Shown here in pieces: positions 17,485 to 23,516 of a stretch of 37,056 nucleotides of DNA. Position 1 is the first letter of the stretch. Each line of letters begins with the position of its first letter. This DNA is from Streptomyces sp. (GTDB lineage Bacteria; Actinomycetota; Actinomycetes; Streptomycetales; Streptomycetaceae), in assembly GCA_013362785.1 (NCBI GenBank), contig JABFVM010000350.1, forward strand, positions 1 through 37,056, given 5' to 3'. The position numbers and the translations under genes were made by a program. The notes below the pieces were generated by a model. The model was given only the letters and a program-made list of their open reading frames with translations, was not told the origin of the DNA and did not search any database.

Positions 17485-19245
17485 TCACCGGTCCTTTCCG
17501 TAGGCGTCGGCGGCGGCCGGGGACTCCGCCGACGCGGCGATGTGCGCGGCCTGCTCCAGGAGTTCGCCCTTCTTCACCTTGCCGGTGGTGGTCATGGGCA
17601 GGACGTCGACGCACACCACCACGGGTACCTTGTACGGCGCCATGTTCGCCCGCGCCCACACTCGCACGCCCTCGGCGTCGAGCGCGGCGCCGGGGCGGGC
17701 CTGGACGAACGCCAGCGGCACCTGGCCCCGGTGGGGATCGTCCATCGGTACCACCGCCGCGCTGAGCACATCCGGGTGCCGGGCCAGCAGCGCCTCCAGC
17801 TCGGACGGGAAGACGCTCATCCCCGAGACCTTGATCATCTCCTTGTCGCGGCCGAGATAGTGCAGGCACCCGTCCTCGTCGATCATTCCGATGTCGCCGG
17901 TGTGCAGCCAGCCGTCGCGCAGGACCCGGCCGGTGGCCTCCGGCTGCCGCCAGTATCCGGTCAGCAGGGAGGGGGAGCGTACGAGGATCTCGCCGCGCTC
18001 GCCCAGCGGCAGCGGCTCGGCGCTGTCCCCGTCGGCCACCATGAACTCGGTTCCCGGCACGGGCAGTCCGCAGAAGACCGGCTCGGTCAGCAGGTCGTGG
18101 TCGCCGTCCTGGAACCCGGTGGTGAAGGAGTCCGCGGTGTGCGTCTCGGTCATGCCGTACGCCGCCTCCTGCAGCACACTGTGCCCGCCGGCCAGGGAGC
18201 TCCACCGAGCCCGGATCGCCGGTGTCAGCTTGCGCACGAACGACATGGCCCGCGGCTGCGCCAGGCTGGACAGGTCGGTGCCGGGCAGGCCGGGGTGCTC
18301 CATCAACTCGACGTAGTTGTCGACCGTGCCCAGCATCAACGTCACCTGGTACCGCTCGATCGCCTGCAGCACGGCCTCGGGGTCCCACCGGGTGAGCAGC
18401 ACGATGCCGCTGCCGGTGAGCAGCGGCAGCAGGATGCCGAAGTCCTCGCCGGCGATCCAGAAGACCGGCACATAGATCAGCAGCACGTCGGGGTGGTCGC
18501 CGGAGAGGTACATGCCGCTGGCGGCCGCCGCCGTCGCCGCGGTGTAGAGCATGTGCCGCTGGGAGTGTTCGCACCCCTTGGGCAGGCCGGTGGTCCCTCC
18601 GGTGTAGTTCAGGGCGGCGAGCGCGTCCAGGTCGGCCGGCTGGTCCTGGCCGCGGGCGCCGCCGACGGCCCGCCCCCACCCGCTGCCGGCCGAACCGGCA
18701 CCCGCCAGGCCGGTCGGCAGCGGCAGCACCGGATCGGACGGGAGCATGTCTGCGAGGCCGGTGACGAGTACGCGCCGTACGGCGGTGTCCGGCCGCACCG
18801 CATCGACCAGCGGTCGCAGGGTGTCAAGGGTGATCAGGACCGCCACCCCGGCGTCGGTCAGCTCGTGCCGCAGCTCGTGCTCCCGGAACATCGGGTTCAC
18901 CGGGACGTGCACGGCTCCGGCGCGCAGGATGCCGAGCATGGCGACGACGAACTGCGGGCAGTTGGGCAGGAACACCCCGACACGGTCTCCGGGGCGTACG
19001 CCGCTGCGCTGCAGCCAGCCGCACAGCCGCGCCGTCAGGTCCTCCAGCGCCGCGTACGTGATCTGCTCGCCGTAGAAGGTGATCGCGACACGGTCGGGAT
19101 GGGTCCGGGCCCAGTGCCGCAGGTGCTCGGTGAGCGGCCGCTGCCCGAGCGGGTACACCACCTCCCTGGGCATCGAGTCCGGCCATACGCGCTGCTGGCG
19201 GGCCCGTACGTCCGCCAAGTACTCCTCCACGCGCGCGTTGTCCAC
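17485..19245 (-). CDS. AMP-dependent acyl-CoA synthetase
   Basis: A 586-residue ANL-superfamily ligase. The phosphate loop is a YTGGTTGLPKG variant (third position Gly instead of the common Ser). Other motifs: AYGMTETHTADSF, WLHTGDIGMIDEDG, hinge DKEMIKVSGMSVFPSELEAL, and C-terminal TTTGKVKKGEL with the catalytic lysine. GTG at 19245 is chosen because GGTGGAGG lies 8 nt upstream; a TTG at 19278 and GTG at 19260 are alternatives. Immediately followed by the fused carboxylase, so it probably supplies that enzyme's acyl-CoA substrate. The two could convert a free acid to a carboxylated (malonyl-type) acyl-CoA in two steps, a plausible route to an unusual extender unit or a degradation intermediate. 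This is inference from adjacency. Confidence 0.88.
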   Translation of the reverse strand: MDNARVEEYLADVRARQQRVWPDSMPREVVYPLGQRPLTEHLRHWARTHPDRVAITFYGEQITYAALEDLTARLCGWLQRSGVRPGDRVGVFLPNCPQFVVAMLGILRAGAVHVPVNPMFREHELRHELTDAGVAVLITLDTLRPLVDAVRPDTAVRRVLVTGLADMLPSDPVLPLPTGLAGAGSAGSGWGRAVGGARGQDQPADLDALAALNYTGGTTGLPKGCEHSQRHMLYTAATAAAASGMYLSGDHPDVLLIYVPVFWIAGEDFGILLPLLTGSGIVLLTRWDPEAVLQAIERYQVTLMLGTVDNYVELMEHPGLPGTDLSSLAQPRAMSFVRKLTPAIRARWSSLAGGHSVLQEAAYGMTETHTADSFTTGFQDGDHDLLTEPVFCGLPVPGTEFMVADGDSAEPLPLGERGEILVRSPSLLTGYWRQPEATGRVLRDGWLHTGDIGMIDEDGCLHYLGRDKEMIKVSGMSVFPSELEALLARHPDVLSAAVVPMDDPHRGQVPLAFVQARPGAALDAEGVRVWARANMAPYKVPVVVCVDVLPMTTTGKVKKGELLEQAAHIAASAESPAAADAYGKDR

Positions 19246-20134
19246 CGCGACGACCTCCACCTGACTCCGGCGTACCAACCGGTCGGCATGTGCGCATCAC
19301 CGTAAGGGAGCCCAGAGGTTGGGACAAGAGGTCCCTGACACTGTGGGGGCAGGGCCGGGAGATCCCCCCTCTGACCGGTTACGAACAAGCCAAGAGTGAC
19401 GGCCTGTTACCCGTTCCTGGTCCCTTCTGACTTCCCCGTGGCGTCACCGTCATGCTGCCGACAGGTGCCAGGTGTGGTGCGGCCGGACTGGAGGAGCGCC
19501 CGACGGCTCCACGGGTCGGTTGAACCGAGCGACCCACGGACGGAGTCCGACACCGCCGGGACACGCCGGCAGAAAGCCTGCTCACGACCCTACAGATCGA
19601 CCGCGCTACCGAATCAACGTTCCACAGCCACTAATTGAATGCAGTACGGGTTAATTCCAAATTGACACAGGCGAGTCCGATGCAAATCAAGCGACGGGCA
19701 TGCGCGCAACTGATCCTCATTCCCGGCCAGAGCGGCGATCCACGCGCGGAGACCGTGTATTCGGCAATGGCGCTAATTCGGCTTCAGCACGGCTTCGGAT
19801 CCCGGCATGCTCTGGGTGCCCAGGCGCCAGACCCGATCACCGGTCGAGCGGGCGTCGGCCAGGGCGGGAGGGGAAGGGTCGTCGAGGACTGAGGACTGTT
19901 GAAAGCATCAAGGACATCCGGGCGTTCGCGCCGGGATGGGCCACAGCCGCACGTTCAGCGCTTACGGCCACAATATTCCCCCAGAGTCCGCAGGGGCCGG
20001 TCAATGGGTCCCGGCTGCAGTCGGCAGACCACGCCCCGGAGCCATCAATATCTATCCCATCCGGTTGATCCGGTGATCAAGGCAAAAGACGCCTACGAGA
20101 TCGCAATTCAGCTTCCTATTGTCAGGAGCAGGTC
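19246..20134. other. Long intergenic region
   Basis: An 889-bp divergent region between the ligase start and the first RTX gene. It is less GC-rich than the genes, especially at 19620-19690 and 20035-20130. Possible open frames at 19635-19892 and 19700-20068 have no ribosome site, no codon bias and no recognisable protein. A TTGACA hexamer occurs at 19663-19668 with no good -10 partner. No tRNA, small-RNA signature or insertion-sequence end was recognised. The main structured element is the dyad at 20065-20080. Confidence 0.5.
20065..20080. promoter_or_regulatory. Candidate operator dyad upstream of the RTX pair
   Basis: TTGATC-CGGT-GATCAA is a perfect 6-bp inverted repeat ending 54 nt upstream of the first RTX start codon. 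Position fits a transcription-factor site; no regulator is encoded beside it. Confidence 0.35.
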
Positions 20135-20908
20135 ATGAAAGCAACGTATCAACGCGCCGTGCCATTTCTGGCCACGCTGTGCGGTTTCACCTTGTGCCTC
20201 GCGGGTGCGGCCCTCGCGGCCGGCGCGCCGACGCCACAGATTCTCGCCACGACGCTGGTGAACAAGACCGGCACCACCATCACGGTCACCGCCGGAGTGG
20301 GCCGGGGCAACACGATCAGCGTCTGGCAGTCGGGCAACAGCATCAGGATCAGAGACACCGGAGACACGGTCGCACCGTCCGGCGACTGCACCGCCGTCAG
20401 CACGACCGAAGTCGCCTGTAGGGCCGCCGACACCACCGAACTCGTGGTCAACGCCGGCGACCAGGACGACAGCGTCACCTCCTCGCTGGCGACCCTCGGC
20501 GTCACCCTCATCGGCGGTACCGGCAACGACAACCTCTACGGCGGATCCGCCAACGACACCCTCGAAGGCGACGAGGGATCCGACTTCCTCTCCGGCCGCG
20601 CAGGCAACGACACGCTGACCGGGGGAGCCGAGGCGGACAGGATCTTCGGCGGCTCCGGCAATGACTCCATCGAGGGACGCGGCGGCTCGGACATCGTGGA
20701 CGGCGGGGTCGGCAACGACGTGATCTACGGCGGCGCCGGCAACGAGCAGATCGTCGCCGGCGCGGGCAACGACTACGCCGAGGGCGGCAACGGCCGGGAC
20801 ACCATCGACGCCGTGGACAACGTCAGCGGCAACGACTACGTCGAAGGCGGCGCCGACGTGGACGACTGCCGCGCCGACTTGGGCGACAACGTCAGCGGAT
20901 GCCCCTGA
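20135..20908 (+). CDS. Secreted RTX-like calcium-binding repeat protein 1
   Basis: A 257-residue exported protein. A Sec signal peptide is visible (basic MKATYQRAV, hydrophobic FLATLCGFTLCLAGAALAAG, Ala-X-Ala-type end near residue 29). From about residue 126 it carries consecutive GGxGxDxxx nonapeptides (GGTGNDNLY, GGSANDTLE, GRAGNDTLT, GGSGNDSIE, GGVGNDVIY and others) forming a calcium-stabilised beta-roll. The C-terminus ends DDCRADLGDNVSGCP, so two cysteines may form a disulfide. ATG at 20135 follows AGGAG. Typical Gram-negative RTX proteins leave by type I secretion; this one has a Sec signal and no T1SS genes are present. It lies 64 bp upstream of a paralogue. Role unknown; surface adhesion or matrix is a guess. 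Confidence 0.88.
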   Translation: MKATYQRAVPFLATLCGFTLCLAGAALAAGAPTPQILATTLVNKTGTTITVTAGVGRGNTISVWQSGNSIRIRDTGDTVAPSGDCTAVSTTEVACRAADTTELVVNAGDQDDSVTSSLATLGVTLIGGTGNDNLYGGSANDTLEGDEGSDFLSGRAGNDTLTGGAEADRIFGGSGNDSIEGRGGSDIVDGGVGNDVIYGGAGNEQIVAGAGNDYAEGGNGRDTIDAVDNVSGNDYVEGGADVDDCRADLGDNVSGCP

Positions 20909-20972
20909 CCAGCGTGAGTGAGCAGCACGCCAGTACCCGTACACGGCGAGACAACCCGAAAGGCGGGCACCG

Positions 20973-21749
20973 ATGAGAACACGAAGCATCTGCACCACGG
21001 TGGTGGCGATCGGCGCACTCACCTGCGCCCCGCTGACCGCCGCCTCCGCCGCGCCAGATGCGGCCCCCGGCGCAGGCCTGGCCGGCACCACGGTCGTGCA
21101 GCAGGCGGACGACACCCTGGTCGTCACAGCCGACCAGGGTGTGGCGAACGACATCACCATCCGGCGTCGGGGCAACGTTGTTGTGGTGGCGGACGCCGGG
21201 GACACCGTGTCCGCCGTCGCCCCGTGTCAGTCGACGGGGACGCACACGGCAGAGTGTCCGCTGCCCGTCACGACGATACGGGTCAACGCCAACGACGCCG
21301 ATGACAGCGTCACCATCTCCCCGAACCTGGAGGCCACCGGAACGGTGTTCGGCGGTGCGGGTGACGACCGCCTCAACGGCGGCCCCCGGGCGGACCGGCT
21401 CGTCGGCGACGACCCCGCCGCCACCGGACTGCGGGCGACGCCGGGCAACGACACCATCAACGGCGGCCCCGGCAACGACACGATCTCCGGGCTGGCCGGC
21501 AACGACACGATCAACGGAAATGCCGGCAACGACACCCTCAATGGCGACAGTGGCAACGACACCCTCGGGGGTGACCAGGGCAACGACACCCTCACCGGGG
21601 GCAGCGGCAACGACACGCACATCGGCAGCGAGGGCAACGACACCCTCAATGCCGTGGACGGCGTGATCGCCAACGACAGCCTCGACGGTGGCCTCGGCTT
21701 CGACACCTGCAACCGCGACACCGGCGACACGGCCATCAACTGCCCCTGA
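20973..21749 (+). CDS. Secreted RTX-like calcium-binding repeat protein 2
   Basis: A 258-residue paralogue of the preceding protein: Sec signal (MRTRSICTTVVAIGALTCAP, then AASA), a ~100-residue N-domain with parallel motifs (VTADQGVANDITI against VTAGVGRGNTISV), then about eight GxxGNDTxx units (GGPGNDTIS, GLAGNDTIN, GNAGNDTLN, GDSGNDTLG, GDQGNDTLT) and the same C-terminal Cys...Cys-Pro ending. The repeats are more regular than in protein 1 and are also visible in the DNA as GGCAACGACAC at 27-bp steps between 21440 and 21660, suggesting recent expansion. Ribosome site is modest (AAAGGCGGG). Probably co-transcribed with protein 1 and ended by the hairpin at 21792-21818. Confidence 0.88.
   Translation: MRTRSICTTVVAIGALTCAPLTAASAAPDAAPGAGLAGTTVVQQADDTLVVTADQGVANDITIRRRGNVVVVADAGDTVSAVAPCQSTGTHTAECPLPVTTIRVNANDADDSVTISPNLEATGTVFGGAGDDRLNGGPRADRLVGDDPAATGLRATPGNDTINGGPGNDTISGLAGNDTINGNAGNDTLNGDSGNDTLGGDQGNDTLTGGSGNDTHIGSEGNDTLNAVDGVIANDSLDGGLGFDTCNRDTGDTAINCP
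21440..21660 (+). repeat. 27-bp coding tandem repeats (RTX units)
   Basis: The element GGCAACGACAC(C/G) recurs at 27-bp spacing about eight times within the second RTX gene, each encoding GNDT. This is a coding repeat, not an intergenic array. Confidence 0.85.
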
Positions 21750-21791
21750 TCAACCACCCTTCATGCGGCCGGCGAGGACTGCGTCGGTCGA

Positions 21792-21818
21792 GCCGGACAG
21801 CCGTATCGGCTGTCCGGC
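21792..21818 (+). terminator. Strong hairpin after the RTX pair
   Basis: An 11-bp perfect stem, GCCGGACAGCC paired with GGCTGTCCGGC around a GTATC loop, 43 nt downstream of the second RTX stop. No U-tract follows, which is usual for actinobacterial terminators. It separates the RTX pair from the metallopeptidase. Confidence 0.8.
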
Positions 21819-21931
21819 GGCAGCATGACAGCCGGTGAGGACGGGCCAGTTCGTCGGCGAGACCGGCGGCGGGCCGCCTACTGCGCCAGTTGAATCGACA
21901 TTGGCATTGTGCGACAACTCCCGGGCCTCTA

Positions 21932-21973
21932 ACTTAAGTTCGCACTTAAGTCGACTTACGTTCGAACTTAACT
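21932..21973. promoter_or_regulatory. ACTTAAGT palindrome array upstream of the M64 gene
   Basis: Four copies of ACTTAAGT or close relatives: 21932-21939 (exact), 21944-21951 (exact), 21954-21961 (ACTTACGT) and 21966-21973 (ACTTAACT). Start-to-start spacing is 12, 10 and 12 bp, about one helical turn. The first is embedded in the 10-bp palindrome AACTTAAGTT. The array is very AT-rich for this DNA and ends 24 nt before the TTG start of the peptidase, with the AGGAGG site in between. A cooperative operator is the simplest reading. Confidence 0.55.
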
Positions 21974-21997
21974 CCCCTCTCGACCCAGGAGGCTCCC

Positions 21998-23395
21998 TTG
22001 CGCAGATCCAGCACGAACCTCCGCAGATCGATCGCGGCGGTCGCCGCGGCCACCGCCTTCGTATGCGCTCTTGCCACCGCACCCGGCAACGCCGCGCCCC
22101 GGCCGGCCTCCGACCGAGTCCAGGTGGAGATACCCGGCGCCGAACACCACGGCCCAGAGGCGCTCTCCCACTCACACACCGAGGCGGGGTCCGGGTACAC
22201 CTGGGTCCCCCGGCAAGGCAAGCAGACCAAGCCGTCGTCGCGTGCCCTCTCCCCCGAAGAGACGCAGGCCGACGGCGCCGTCACCAAGGTCATCGACAAC
22301 GGCCCCACCGCATCCCGCCTCGACATCGTCTTCGTCGGCGACGGCTACACCGCGGACGAACTCGCGCAATTCCACGCCGACGTCAGGGAACGCTGGGCGG
22401 AGATCGTGGCCGTCGAGCCGTACCGCGCGTACGCCGGTCTGTTCAACGTGTGGGCGGTGGACGCGGTGTCCCGCCAATCCGGAGTGTCCGGCGATCCGAG
22501 CCCGACCGTGACACGGGACACGGCCCTTGGCTCCTACTTCTGGTGCGACACCTACGAGCGGCTGCTCTGCGCCGACGAGGCCAAGGTCGACTCGTACGTC
22601 GACAACGCTCCCGAGGTCGACCTCGTGATGATGCTCGCCAACAGCAGCAAGTACGGCGGCGCCGGCTACAACACGCCCAGCCCGACGCTCGGCTACGAAG
22701 GTATCGCCACCTCCTCCGCCCACAACGAACAGTCCGGTCAGGTCGCCATCCATGAGACGGGCCACTCACTCGGCAAGCTCGCCGACGAGTACTTCTATCC
22801 CGACGTCCCCGACTACGAGCACTACAGCGGTCCCGAACCATCCGAGTCCAACATCTCCGGGCTGACCTCCGCGCAGATGGAAGGCGCACGCGCCAAGTGG
22901 TACCGCTGGCTCGGCGAAGTCTCACCGGACGGCGGCACAGTCGGCGCGTACACGGGCGGCGGCTACTACGTGACCGGCCTGAACCGGCCGACGGACGGGT
23001 CGCTGATGCGCTTCACCGGCAAGCCCTTCAATCTGCCCGGGGTCGAGGCGATGATCGCCGGCTTCTACCGGCACGCCTCCGTCGTGCGTGCCGTCACACC
23101 GACGGAGCGCCCGCTGCACGCCGGGGACAGTGCACGCGTCGCCCTGACCCAGCCGGCCGGGCCGGCCGCACGGCCGCTGAAGGTGCGGTGGTACCTCGAC
23201 GGCGTACCACTGAAGACGAAGCCGGGGGATACTACGATCGAGATCTCCGAACTGCGGCTCGACGTACGCCACGTACGCCACCCGCAGCAGCACCACCTGA
23301 CCGTGGTGGTCACCGACCCGACCGACTCGGTCCGCGACCCCGCCATCGCCAAGACACTACGGGCGACTCTGACCTGGAAGATCCACACACACTGA
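21998..23395 (+). CDS. Secreted M64-type zinc metallopeptidase
   Basis: A 465-residue exported protease of the M64 (IgA peptidase-like) type. The N-terminus has arginines (MRRSSTNLRRS), a hydrophobic stretch (IAAVAAATAFVCALATA) and an Ala-X-Ala end (GNAA), a Sec signal. The catalytic motif is HETGHSLGKLADEY with zinc ligands His252 and His256, general base Glu253 and probable third ligand Asp263. The upstream stretch SRLDIVFVGDGYTADEL is typical of M64 proteins. A C-terminal ~100-residue beta-rich extension (RPLKVRWYLDGVPL onward) may be an Ig-like or accessory domain. The start is a TTG at 21998 with AGGAGG 6 nt upstream. It is preceded by the ACTTAAGT array and by the RTX terminator, so it is probably its own unit. 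Confidence 0.87.
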   Translation: MRRSSTNLRRSIAAVAAATAFVCALATAPGNAAPRPASDRVQVEIPGAEHHGPEALSHSHTEAGSGYTWVPRQGKQTKPSSRALSPEETQADGAVTKVIDNGPTASRLDIVFVGDGYTADELAQFHADVRERWAEIVAVEPYRAYAGLFNVWAVDAVSRQSGVSGDPSPTVTRDTALGSYFWCDTYERLLCADEAKVDSYVDNAPEVDLVMMLANSSKYGGAGYNTPSPTLGYEGIATSSAHNEQSGQVAIHETGHSLGKLADEYFYPDVPDYEHYSGPEPSESNISGLTSAQMEGARAKWYRWLGEVSPDGGTVGAYTGGGYYVTGLNRPTDGSLMRFTGKPFNLPGVEAMIAGFYRHASVVRAVTPTERPLHAGDSARVALTQPAGPAARPLKVRWYLDGVPLKTKPGDTTIEISELRLDVRHVRHPQQHHLTVVVTDPTDSVRDPAIAKTLRATLTWKIHTH

Positions 23396-23486
23396 CAGCC
23401 AGGTACCGCGTCATCCGACGGCCCCTCAGCCGGAACCGCACAAACCGCGCCTTAGGGTGACCTGTGGGGAAACAAAGATCAACGCA

Positions 23487-23500
23487 GGTGAGAGATCACC
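23487..23500. promoter_or_regulatory. Candidate operator upstream of the LAL regulator
   Basis: GGTGA-GAGA-TCACC is a perfect 5-bp inverted repeat 16 nt before the regulator start. A second GGTGACC lies at 23455-23461. AGGGTGA at 23453-23459 and TCACCCT at 23496-23502 form a wider 7-bp repeat. Close to the ribosome site, so it could also act as an RNA structure. Confidence 0.35.
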
Positions 23501-23516
23501 CTGGGGGGACGAGAAC

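Noticed and set aside
14162..17503. A 1113-codon open frame on the plus strand opposite the fused carboxylase
   Set aside because: Antisense shadow caused by GC-rich codon bias. The minus strand has complete BC, BCCP and CT motifs; the plus frame has no ribosome site or recognisable domain.
17488..18679. An apparent ~400-codon N-terminal extension of the carboxylase frame
   Set aside because: It overlaps the acyl-CoA synthetase in another frame on the same strand. The ANL motifs are in the synthetase frame, and the carboxylase has its own ribosome site before 17482.
19635..20068. Two short open frames in the long intergenic region
   Set aside because: No ribosome site, no GC3 bias, no recognisable domain, and they overlap each other.
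21440..21660. Regular 27-bp repeats considered as a CRISPR array
   Set aside because: They are in frame, have no unique spacers and encode RTX GNDT units.
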